From assembly GCA_903907905.1 (NCBI GenBank), contig CAIVPX010000104.1, positions 1 through 48,591 on the forward strand: a stretch of 48,591 nt of DNA. Direction: 5' to 3'. Shown in pieces: positions 42,245-48,591 of this stretch; the stretch's first letter is position 1; each line of letters begins with the position of its first letter. Below the pieces are notes generated by a model. That model worked only from the letters and a program-made list of their open reading frames with translations. It was not told where the DNA came from and did not search any database. The stretch comes from an uncultured bacterium (lineage in GTDB: Bacteria > Pseudomonadota > Gammaproteobacteria > Burkholderiales > Burkholderiaceae_E). A program made the translations under genes and the position numbers.

Positions 42245-42319
42245 AATATCGTGATCGGATATTGCTGCAGCGCGCAAGGCGGATCGATTAGTCTCTGCCC
42301 ACAGACGGGCTGAAGCCCG
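42245..42319 (+). promoter_or_regulatory. Two dyads in the leader of the CBS-domain gene
   Basis: AATATC, 7 bases, GATATT (42245-42263) is a perfect AT-rich 6-bp dyad, noticeable in this GC-rich sequence. CGGGCT-GA-AGCCCG (42306-42319) is a perfect 6-bp hairpin nearer the gene. The first could be an operator or overlap a promoter, the second a leader structure. The 195-base gap holds no other open frame of note. Confidence 0.35.
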
Positions 42320-42397
42320 CAATCACAGGGATCCACATGCTGTTCCGGTCACGCCAGAGCCTGGCGGTTTGCGCGTGGCCGTTGTCGGGGGTTTGCC

Positions 42398-42841
42398 ATG
42401 TCGACCGTCAAGGCTTGTCTGTCACAGAAGTCGGGTGTCGTCTACTCGCTCGAGTCCACCTCCAGTGTGCTGCAGGCACTGCAGATGATGCGCGACCGCA
42501 AGATCCGGTCCGTGATGGTCATTGATGAGGGCCGCCTGGTGGGCATCGTCTCGCAGGGCGACTGCGCGATTCGGGTGCTGCTGCCAGGCTGGAACCCATC
42601 GCAAACACGGCTGTCCGAGATCATGACGCGCGACCCCCTGACCGTGGGGGTCGGCAGCACCCTCGATCAGTGCATGAAGATCATGGTGGGGCGTAGCATC
42701 CGGCATCTGCCGGTGGTGGATGACGGGCACGTGGTGGGCATGGTCTCGATTGGCGACATCGTCAAGGACATCATGCAGCAGCAGGGCGAGCACATCAAAT
42801 ACCTCGAAACCTACATCAAGGGTCACGCGGTCGAGTACTGA
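42398..42841 (+). CDS. Paired CBS-domain protein
   Basis: A 147-residue stand-alone CBS pair. The first domain covers about residues 10-62 (VLQALQMMRDRKIRSVMVID, GIVSQGDCAIRVLL) and the second about 74-130 (LSEIMTRDPLTVGVGSTLDQ, IRHLPVVDDGHVVGMVSIGD). CBS pairs sense adenosine nucleotides and regulate other proteins. This type, ending in YLETYIKGHAVEY, is common in proteobacteria with unknown partner. It is convergent with the second hemerythrin gene, 19 bases away. Confidence 0.9.
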   Translation: MSTVKACLSQKSGVVYSLESTSSVLQALQMMRDRKIRSVMVIDEGRLVGIVSQGDCAIRVLLPGWNPSQTRLSEIMTRDPLTVGVGSTLDQCMKIMVGRSIRHLPVVDDGHVVGMVSIGDIVKDIMQQQGEHIKYLETYIKGHAVEY

Positions 42842-42860
42842 ACGTCCCTCCTGCGCGGCG

Positions 42861-43436
42861 TCAGGCGAGCCCGATTGGCGCGGGCGCCGTCATCACTATT
42901 TTTCTGAACAGAGGCTTGAACTCATCCGGCGGCGCACGGCCCGTAAGCGGGTCGGCGTCGGCTGCGAAGGCCGCGTCCAGTTCCGCCCATTGGCTCGGGC
43001 TCAGGTATTGCCTGGCGGCCGGCAAAATTTCGCTTTCCTCCAGGGCCATGTGTCTGAGGTAGGCATCGACGTAGCGGCGGGCGCCTTCTTCGAAGGCCTG
43101 CCGCCGGGGTTCGCCCAACACCTCGTAGGCGAGCAGCCGGTGCCCGAGTTCGCGCACGCTGGTCTCGCCCCGATGGTGATCGCTCTCGAGGCGATCGATG
43201 ACCGCTCCCAAGTGCGGAACCTGCTCGCGGATCAGCGGGAACAGCAGTGTCGTTTCCTTTGTGTGGTGCAGGCGCTCGGGAAATTCATCGATGTAGAACA
43301 GCATGGCGCGCAGCACATCAAAGGGCGGGGTCGTGCCGTCTTTTTTGTTCTGGTCGATCAGCATCATCATCGAGCGCAGCATGGCTGAAAGCGCAAAATG
43401 CTCTTCATGAATGACGGTCAGGGCGGTGTGTTTCAT
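42861..43436 (-). CDS. Hemerythrin domain-containing protein (second copy)
   Basis: A 191-residue four-helix di-iron protein. Candidate ligands are H10/H13 (in VIHEEHFALS), H57/H58 with E61 (in RLHHTKETTLLFP), H87/H88 and H129 with E133 (in LRHMALEESEILP). It is of a different subtype from the protein at 7865-8410, with a longer first loop and a C-terminal tail of about 45 residues ending APPDEFKPLFRKIV. Start at ATG 43436, where the fold begins; the open frame upstream has no family similarity. It may respond to O2, NO or iron stress. Confidence 0.85.
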   Translation of the reverse strand: MKHTALTVIHEEHFALSAMLRSMMMLIDQNKKDGTTPPFDVLRAMLFYIDEFPERLHHTKETTLLFPLIREQVPHLGAVIDRLESDHHRGETSVRELGHRLLAYEVLGEPRRQAFEEGARRYVDAYLRHMALEESEILPAARQYLSPSQWAELDAAFAADADPLTGRAPPDEFKPLFRKIVMTAPAPIGLA

Positions 43437-43768
43437 GGTCCGGTGTCCGGTGTCGTGACCGAAATCAGCATCGCATCGTTTCTCTGACACGCCCTTGAGC
43501 GCGGTCAACCCATTGCGGTCAAACCGGGCCGGTGACACCCGATGCAGCAACCACATCCAAGCAAATGCCTGGCGCGCATCGGCATGCCTACCGCACCGCA
43601 CCATCGATCGAGAGCATCGACAGACCCCCTCGGCTCGACGATTCGGACCGTCGCTGATTGCAAAAAGGTCTGACCTTAGACTAGACTTTTTCTCCCCGCG
43701 CGACCCGACGAGCCGGTCAGGTGCCTGCTGTGTCCCGGGAGGGCGCGAGTTCCACCAAGGATTCCACC
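43437..43768. other. 332-base divergent gap
   Basis: This gap separates the hemerythrin gene and the cyclase gene, which point away from each other. No gene-like frame is seen. It should hold the promoters of both transcripts; the only clear structure is the imperfect palindrome at 43662-43691. Confidence 0.6.
43662..43691. promoter_or_regulatory. Imperfect palindrome upstream of the cyclase-FAH-TRAP operon
   Basis: AAAAAGGTCT (43662-43671) and AGACTTTTT (43683-43691) are inverted copies with one extra base. The left half contains the smaller dyad GGTC-T-GACC, and the segment between contains AGACTAGAC. It is AT-rich against its surroundings and lies about 78 bases before the cyclase ATG, so it is a good operator candidate for the operon. 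Confidence 0.4.
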
Positions 43769-44545
43769 ATGGCCCGCCGTTTCGTCGATCTGTCCGTGCC
43801 CATCGAAAACGATGTGAAGTCTGACCCGCCCGGGCTCGAGCCCAGCATCGAATATCGCAATCACAAGGAAACCGCCCCCATCGTGGCAAAACGCTATGAC
43901 GGGCTGGCGCCGGAAGGCTTGCTCGACGGCGAGGGCTATGCGATTGAGTTTCTGAAGGTCAATACGCACAACGGCACCCATGTGGATGCACCCTGGCATT
44001 TCGCCTCCACCATGGATCGCGGCAAACCCGCGGCCAAGATCGACGAGATTCCGCTCGACTGGTTTTTCGGTCGCGGCGTCAAACTCGACTTCCGGCATTT
44101 TCCCGACGGCTATGTAGTGCAGGCAGCCGATGTCGAGCAGGAACTCAAGCGCATCGGCCACGATCTGAAGCCCTACGACATCGTGGTCATCAACACCTCG
44201 GCGGGCAAGCGGTTTGGCGATCCCGATTACGTCGAGGCCGGCTGCGGCATGGGACGAGAGGCGACGCTTTACCTTACCTCGCGCGGCGTGCGCGTGACGG
44301 GTACCGATTGCTGGTCCTGGGATGCCCACTACAAGCACATGTCCAAAAGTTATGCCGAGACGCACGACGTCGGTGTCATCTGGGAAGGGCACAAGGCAGG
44401 GCGAGAGATCGGCTACTGTCACATCGAAAAGATGCACAACCTCGAGGTGCTGCCGTCCACGGGTTTTACGCTCTCCTGCTTCCCGGTGAAGATCCGGGGC
44501 GGTTCGGCAGGCTTTACGCGCGCCGTGGCCATCTTCGAGGACTGA
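43769..44545 (+). CDS. Cyclase/kynurenine formamidase-like metal hydrolase
   Basis: A 258-residue enzyme of the cyclase (KynB-like) family, metal-dependent hydrolases of amides or lactones. The metal motif H-x-GTH-x-D-xx-xH is at H67 to H77 in THNGTHVDAPWHF. RGVRVTGTDCWSWD and CHIEKMHNLEVLPSTGF are further family stretches. It lacks a signal peptide. AAGGA precedes ATG 43769. It starts the operon with an FAH-fold enzyme (3 bases downstream) and a TRAP transporter. Together they suggest opening of an imported cyclic ester, amide or enol and then C-C cleavage (inference). Kynurenine formamidase itself is unlikely without kynU or kynA nearby. Confidence 0.88.
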   Translation: MARRFVDLSVPIENDVKSDPPGLEPSIEYRNHKETAPIVAKRYDGLAPEGLLDGEGYAIEFLKVNTHNGTHVDAPWHFASTMDRGKPAAKIDEIPLDWFFGRGVKLDFRHFPDGYVVQAADVEQELKRIGHDLKPYDIVVINTSAGKRFGDPDYVEAGCGMGREATLYLTSRGVRVTGTDCWSWDAHYKHMSKSYAETHDVGVIWEGHKAGREIGYCHIEKMHNLEVLPSTGFTLSCFPVKIRGGSAGFTRAVAIFED

Positions 44546-44548
44546 ACC

Positions 44549-45502
44549 ATGAAACTCGCGACCTTCAGGCGGGCCGATGGCAGCGAGGCCGTCGGCGTGG
44601 TGGACACGTCGCGTGGCCAGGTACTCGATCTGTCACGGGCCGCCGCAGCGGGCGGCGCGCCGGAGCCCACCTTCGCGTCGATGCTCGACCTGATTGATGC
44701 CGGGGAAGCGGGCTTGCGCAAAGCGCGGGCTGTGGCGGCCGCATGGCCTGTTGCATGCGCGCAGGCGCTGGCCGCCACCGTATTGCTATCGCCCCTGCCG
44801 CAACCGCGGCAGATGCGCGACTGTCTGGTGTTCGAGGAGCATCTCATCAATGCCACGCGCACCTGGGAAAAGCGCACCGGCAAGCCAGGTAATCCCATCT
44901 CTCCCGTCTGGTATCAGCGGCCCACCTGGTATAAGTGCAATCGGCTGAGCGTGGTGGGCCATGGAACCGATGTGCAGTGGCCGCCGTTTTCGGAGCTGAT
45001 GGACTACGAGCTCGAACTGGCCTGTGTCATTGGTCAGCGCGGTCGCGATCTCACGCGCGACAACGCCCTGTCGCACATCTTCGGCTTCACCATCTTCAAC
45101 GACTTCTCGGCGCGCGACACCCAGATGGTCGAGCGACCCCTGGGCATGGGGCCGATGAAGGGCAAGGACTTCGATACCGGCAACGTGCTGGGGCCCTGGA
45201 TCGTCACCACCGATGAAATCGGCGATCCCCATCATCTGAACATGGAAGTCCGGGTCAATGGCGAGCGCAGGGGGGGCGGCAATTCCTCGACCATGCATCA
45301 CAAGTTCAACGACATTCTGGCCTTCATCTCGCAGGCGGAAACGCTGCATCCGGGCGAGGTGATCGCATCGGGCACGGTGGGCACCGGTTGCGGGCTTGAA
45401 ATCGATCGATTCCTCGAACCGGGCGATGTGGTCGAACTCGAAATCGAAAAGATCGGCATTCTGCGCAACCGTATCGTGCGTCCGGTGCCCCCGGTGGCTT
45501 GA
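44549..45502 (+). CDS. Fumarylacetoacetate hydrolase (FAH) family protein
   Basis: A 317-residue FAH-fold enzyme. The metal-binding acidic residues are in MDYELELACVIGQRG; IFGFTIFNDFSARDTQ and GKDFDTGNVLGPWIVTTDE are the family core. The C terminus is EPGDVVELEIEKIGILRNRI. Its N-terminal part differs from the FAH protein at 12606-13619 by having VFEEHLINATRTWEKRTG, in the region expected to form the lid over the active site. The gene begins 3 bases after the cyclase stop, so the two are certainly co-transcribed. The TRAP receptor gene follows after 88 bases. Confidence 0.9.
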   Translation: MKLATFRRADGSEAVGVVDTSRGQVLDLSRAAAAGGAPEPTFASMLDLIDAGEAGLRKARAVAAAWPVACAQALAATVLLSPLPQPRQMRDCLVFEEHLINATRTWEKRTGKPGNPISPVWYQRPTWYKCNRLSVVGHGTDVQWPPFSELMDYELELACVIGQRGRDLTRDNALSHIFGFTIFNDFSARDTQMVERPLGMGPMKGKDFDTGNVLGPWIVTTDEIGDPHHLNMEVRVNGERRGGGNSSTMHHKFNDILAFISQAETLHPGEVIASGTVGTGCGLEIDRFLEPGDVVELEIEKIGILRNRIVRPVPPVA

Positions 45503-45528
45503 ACGCCTCGCGGCTTGCCTGATACATT
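45499..45528 (+). promoter_or_regulatory. Weak candidate internal promoter before dctP
   Basis: TTGAAC (45499-45504), an 18-base spacer and TACATT (45523-45528). It overlaps the stop of the FAH gene and could give the TRAP genes their own transcript. The match is modest and could be chance. Confidence 0.25.
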
Positions 45529-45590
45529 GCACTGCTTGCCCTGATCGCCCAGGGTGGCCGTCAACAACAACGATTATTCGGAGACAATTC

Positions 45591-46652
45591 ATGCGTTTTG
45601 CCAAGGCGGGTTCAGCCCTTTCGCGTCGACTCGTCCTCGCGGTGGGTGCAGCCGTGTTTTCCATGGCGTCGGTGGTGCAGGCCCAAACCCTGCAATTTGC
45701 CACTGCCTTTCCCGAGGCCGATTTCTCCTCCCAACTGGTCAAGCGCTGGACCGATGGCGTGACCCAGGAAACCGGCGGGCGCATCAAATTCCGCATCCAC
45801 TGGGCTGGCAGTCTGGTTGGCAACAAGATGGTCGACGGCATGCGCGACGGGGTCGTGGACGCTGCACTGTCCTTCACGCCGTATGTGTCGGGCGAGATCG
45901 TTGATTTGGCGCCGCTCGATGTACCGTTCAGTTTCCCCACCGAGGCGGCGGGGCTCGGGCAGTTCAATGCCGAGTCGCTGCCCATTCTCGATGCCATCTA
46001 CGAAAAGCGCGGCTCGCGGGTGGTGGCTGTACCCCCGGTGCTGCTGCCCGATCCGGTCACCTGCCGCGACCGCTTCGTAAGCGGGCCCGAGCAGTGGAAG
46101 GGGGTCAAGATCCGCACCGCCGGCCGCTGGCAGGCCGAGACCATCAAGCGCTGGGGTGGCAGTCCTACGGTCATTCCGCCGGGTGAGTTGTATACGGCGC
46201 TCGACCGTGGCACCGTCGACTGCACGCTCATGATCTACAACGGCGTGCTGTCGCTCAAGCTTTACGAGCCCGCCAAGTTCATCACGCGCAACGAGCACTC
46301 CATCGCCTCGGGCAGCATCAACGTCTCCAATGCAGTGTGGAGCAAACTCTCCGAAGCGGATCGCAAGGTGATGCTCAAGGTGGGTGCCGATGTGGCAGCT
46401 TGGGGCGTGGCCGAATACACCCGCATCTTCCAGGAAACCATCAAGCGGCTGGGCGATCTGGGCGCCAAGTTCTGCGTACCTGATGCCAAGGAGTTTGCGC
46501 GACTGGTGGCGGCCGCCAACGATGTGTTTGAAAAGGAAATCTCGCCCAAGGCGAGCGCCGATGGTCAGAAACTCATCGAGCTGATCAAACGCTACCGCGG
46601 TCAGGTGGTCACTCGTCCGTCGGTGGGTGATGTGACAGCCTGTCCGGCCTGA
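45591..46652 (+). CDS. dctP: TRAP transporter solute receptor (DctP family)
   Basis: A 353-residue periplasmic receptor. The signal peptide spans about residues 1-31, ending SVVQA before QTLQFATAF. The mature part has RIKFRIHWAGSLVGNKMVDG, and the ligand arginine is expected in GVKIRTAGRWQ, where family members bind a carboxylate. GGAG lies before ATG 45591; the long open frame upstream is a shadow of the FAH gene. It is followed by a clear terminator-like hairpin and then DctQ and DctM. Ligand unknown; an acid processed by the cyclase and FAH enzymes is likely. Confidence 0.92.
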   Translation: MRFAKAGSALSRRLVLAVGAAVFSMASVVQAQTLQFATAFPEADFSSQLVKRWTDGVTQETGGRIKFRIHWAGSLVGNKMVDGMRDGVVDAALSFTPYVSGEIVDLAPLDVPFSFPTEAAGLGQFNAESLPILDAIYEKRGSRVVAVPPVLLPDPVTCRDRFVSGPEQWKGVKIRTAGRWQAETIKRWGGSPTVIPPGELYTALDRGTVDCTLMIYNGVLSLKLYEPAKFITRNEHSIASGSINVSNAVWSKLSEADRKVMLKVGADVAAWGVAEYTRIFQETIKRLGDLGAKFCVPDAKEFARLVAAANDVFEKEISPKASADGQKLIELIKRYRGQVVTRPSVGDVTACPA

Positions 46653-46666
46653 GCCTGGCGTGACGA

Positions 46667-46693
46667 CGGCCCGCCCGTGGGCGGGCCGGTTTT
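46667..46693 (+). terminator. Intrinsic terminator or attenuator between dctP and dctQ
   Basis: CGGCCCGCCC (46667-46676), GT, GGGCGGGCCG (46679-46688), then GTTTTC. This is a perfect 10-bp GC stem (in practice 8-9 bp with a small loop) followed by four T. It lies within one operon, so partial read-through would give more receptor than membrane subunits. Confidence 0.65.
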
Positions 46694-46768
46694 CTCAAGA
46701 TCGGGCCTTCTGAAGTCTGAGCGGCTCATTGATCAGCGCCCTGATCCAATCCACTCGAGACCGGCGCC

Positions 46769-47278
46769 ATGACCGCTTCGACCGAATCACGCTTTGATCG
46801 CCTCGAGCGCCTGCTCGCGATCATCAACACGCGCCTGGCCGAGGTGTCGGGCTGGCTGGTGCTGGTGATCGCGCTGCTCTGCTGCTATGGCGTCTTCACC
46901 CGCTACGTGCTGGGCGACCCCGACACCTGGTCCTTTGAGGTGGCCGCCTACCTGCTCTGTTTCGTCGTGTTTTTTGCGATCGGCAATGCCCTGCAGGACA
47001 ACATTCACGTGCGGGTCGACCTGCTGCAGGAATTGTTTCCTGGTCGATTTGCACAGGTCACACGCATTGTCGGCGATCTGATTTGCCTGGCGTTTCTCTG
47101 GATCTTTTTTCTCAAGGTCTGGGGGGTGTTTCACGACTCGCTGGTGCGTGGCCGAATCGACGAGACTACGCTGGGCTGGCCGGTAGCAGTCGTGCAGTGG
47201 GTCATGCCTTTCGGCGTGGCGCTCACGCTGCTGACGCAGGCCGTGATGCTCGCCGGTCGTTTCCGTCGCAAGCCCTGA
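46769..47278 (+). CDS. dctQ: TRAP transporter small permease (DctQ family)
   Basis: A 169-residue membrane protein with four hydrophobic segments: VSGWLVLVIALLCCYGVFTR, a helix at VAAYLLCFVVFFAIGNAL, one at ICLAFLWIFFLKV and the last at VMPFGVALTLLTQAVM. It stabilises the DctM channel and docks the DctP receptor. The YVLGDPDTWSFEVA loop is typical. It starts 116 bases after dctP, beyond the internal hairpin, and ends 12 bases before dctM. Confidence 0.9.
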   Translation: MTASTESRFDRLERLLAIINTRLAEVSGWLVLVIALLCCYGVFTRYVLGDPDTWSFEVAAYLLCFVVFFAIGNALQDNIHVRVDLLQELFPGRFAQVTRIVGDLICLAFLWIFFLKVWGVFHDSLVRGRIDETTLGWPVAVVQWVMPFGVALTLLTQAVMLAGRFRRKP

Positions 47279-47290
47279 GGCGAGGCCGAC

Positions 47291-48591
47291 ATGGACTGGT
47301 TTGGTCTGACTCTGGTGCTGTTCGGCATCCTGATCGTCTTTCTTTTTCTTGGTATTCCGGTGGCTTTTTCGATGGGCATTACCGCCAGCCTGATGGTGGT
47401 GATGTTTCTCAGCCCCAACATGCTGGTGCAGATGGCCCGGGTCAGTTTTGCCGTGGCCACGAGCGACATCTTCCTGGTGGCGCCGCTGTTCATCCTCATG
47501 GCGGGACTGGTGTCGCACTCGGACATTGCCGAGCGCGCCTACCTGGCCGCCACCAAGTGGTTCAACTGGGTGCCCGGCGCCTTGTCGGTGAGCACGGTGG
47601 TGGCCTGCACCATGTTTGCGGCAATCTCCGGTTCCAGCCCGGCCACTGCGGCAGCCATTGGCTATGCCTCGGTCCCGGAAATGATCCGGCATGGTTACTC
47701 CAAGCGCGTGGCGGTGGGCGTGGTGGCGGCCGGTGGCACCCTGGGCATTCTGATTCCGCCCAGCATGGTGATGGTCATCTACGGCATCCTCACCGAGACC
47801 TCGATCGGGTCGCTGTTCATTGCGGGCATCCTGCCCGGGCTGTTTCTGTCGGCGCTGATGATCGCCTGGGTCATCTACCGCAGCCTTCAGGAAGGCAACC
47901 TCAAGCACCTCGAGCAAGCGCCTTCCTGGCCCGAACGCTGGTCCTCGCTCTCGGGCATCTGGCCCATTCTGCTGCTCTTCGTCATCGTGATGGGGGCCAT
48001 CTACTCGGGCATTGCCACCACCACCGAGGCGGCCGCGCTGGGGGCGATCGGTGCGTTGTTGCTGACCATCCGGCGACCCGACATGCGCCTCAAGGGGCTG
48101 GGCAAGGTGCTGCTCAGCACGTCACAGGCCACCGCCATGTTGCTGCTGCTGATCATCTTTGGCAGCTTTTTCGGATTCGTGGTGTCCCGACTGGGCATTG
48201 CACACGGCATGGTCGAAGCGGTGACCTCGGCGGGGCTGGCGCCCTGGATGGTGCTGTCGCTTTACATCGTTGCGCTGCTGGTATTGGGCTGCTTCATGGA
48301 TCCCGCCTCCATGATGGTGATCACGCTGCCCTTGGCCTTTCCGGTGCTCAAGGAGATGGGCTACGACCCGATCTGGCTGGGCATCATCGTCACCATCACC
48401 GTCGAGATCGGCATGATCACGCCGCCCGTCGGCCTCAACCTGTTCGTGCTCAAGGGCATCGTGCCCAAAGACGTGTCGATGAGCGACATCATGATCGGCG
48501 CGGCACCCTTTGTGGGCGTGATGCTGTTCGGCCTGCTGGTGATCGTGGCGTTTCCCGAGATTGCCACCTGGCTGCCGGCCATGATGAAAAA
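47291..48591 (+). CDS. dctM: TRAP transporter large permease (DctM family), nearly complete
   Basis: 433 codons are visible; the frame runs off the right edge just after PEIATWLPAMMKK, where DctM proteins normally end, so probably only the last few residues are missing. It has about twelve hydrophobic helices, the AISGSSPATAAAIG loop, GGTLGILIPPS in the first half and GMITPPVGLNLFVLKG in the second, the two inverted repeat elements of the channel. It starts at ATG 47291, 12 bases after dctQ. It completes the transporter of the cyclase-FAH operon. Confidence 0.93.
   Translation, partial: MDWFGLTLVLFGILIVFLFLGIPVAFSMGITASLMVVMFLSPNMLVQMARVSFAVATSDIFLVAPLFILMAGLVSHSDIAERAYLAATKWFNWVPGALSVSTVVACTMFAAISGSSPATAAAIGYASVPEMIRHGYSKRVAVGVVAAGGTLGILIPPSMVMVIYGILTETSIGSLFIAGILPGLFLSALMIAWVIYRSLQEGNLKHLEQAPSWPERWSSLSGIWPILLLFVIVMGAIYSGIATTTEAAALGAIGALLLTIRRPDMRLKGLGKVLLSTSQATAMLLLLIIFGSFFGFVVSRLGIAHGMVEAVTSAGLAPWMVLSLYIVALLVLGCFMDPASMMVITLPLAFPVLKEMGYDPIWLGIIVTITVEIGMITPPVGLNLFVLKGIVPKDVSMSDIMIGAAPFVGVMLFGLLVIVAFPEIATWLPAMMK

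Noticed and set aside
43769-44545. Assigning the cyclase as kynurenine formamidase (kynB)
   Set aside because: The metal motif is shared by the whole cyclase family, and no kynurenine pathway gene is near.
46787-47917. A 376-codon minus-strand frame opposite dctQ and dctM
   Set aside because: It lies opposite two unmistakable TRAP membrane genes, and the product is a low-complexity charged sequence, as expected for the complement of hydrophobic codons.
1-48591. CRISPR arrays, tRNA or rRNA genes, insertion sequences, phage or conjugation genes
   Set aside because: No regularly spaced repeats, no cloverleaf-like or rRNA sequence and no transposase or integrase motif was seen on either strand. 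Small tRNAs could still be missed by eye.

Overview
The window is GC-rich, densely packed bacterial chromosome. It holds about 44 protein genes plus one chimeric gene remnant, with mostly short gaps and many 4-8 bp start/stop overlaps. It carries seven Bug-type (TctC-like) periplasmic solute receptors, family III CoA-transferase, FAH-fold hydrolases, an AtzE/HpxY amidase set and TRAP transporters. That mix is typical of Burkholderiales, especially Alcaligenaceae-like or Comamonadaceae-like betaproteobacteria. This placement is inferred from gene content, not from a marker gene. No rRNA, tRNA, CRISPR array, insertion sequence or phage gene was seen.

Layout. 1-2224: end of a TRAP large permease and an FAD-dependent oxidoreductase. 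2375-8410: housekeeping-like genes (soluble transhydrogenase sthA, DoxX, CorA, Amt, a hemerythrin protein) separated by two gene-poor stretches, one with a possible sugar-nucleotide reductase remnant. 8480-11602: an amidase cluster (hpxZ/atzH, atzE, atzG) divergent from a Tsx-like outer-membrane channel. 11707-15883: a Bug receptor-FAH-TauD operon and a divergent Bug gene. 16055-29844: a 14-kb catabolic island with a dipeptide-type ABC transporter, hydantoinase/oxoprolinase subunits B and A, an alpha/beta-hydrolase lacking its nucleophile and two gamma-glutamyltransferase-fold proteins. 29891-33217: three Bug receptors, the last of which ends an operon running leuC-like, leuD-like, ICL/PEP-mutase-like lyase, Bug (36173 down to 32198). 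36403-36966: a livH::livK chimeric remnant. 36959-42202: CoA-transferase, cupin, two Bug receptors, a SnoaL-like protein and an SDR. 42398-43436: a CBS-pair protein and a second hemerythrin protein. 43769-48591: a cyclase-FAH-TRAP (DctP, DctQ, DctM) operon running off the right edge.

How it fits together. Nearly every accessory operon pairs a periplasmic receptor (Bug, TRAP DctP or DppA-like) with hydrolases, lyases or hydratases for small organic acids or amides, so the region reads as a scavenging zone. Two modules look most worth testing. One is the hydantoinase/GGT-fold/ABC island, whose GGT-fold proteins lack the residues that recognise a glutamyl group. The other is the aconitase-family hydratase plus KRCGH lyase plus Bug operon, which has the same gene logic as dimethylmaleate hydratase and dimethylmalate lyase. 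None of the recognised genes encodes a DNA-binding regulator, and no TctA/TctB membrane partner for the Bug receptors is present, so both must be encoded elsewhere.
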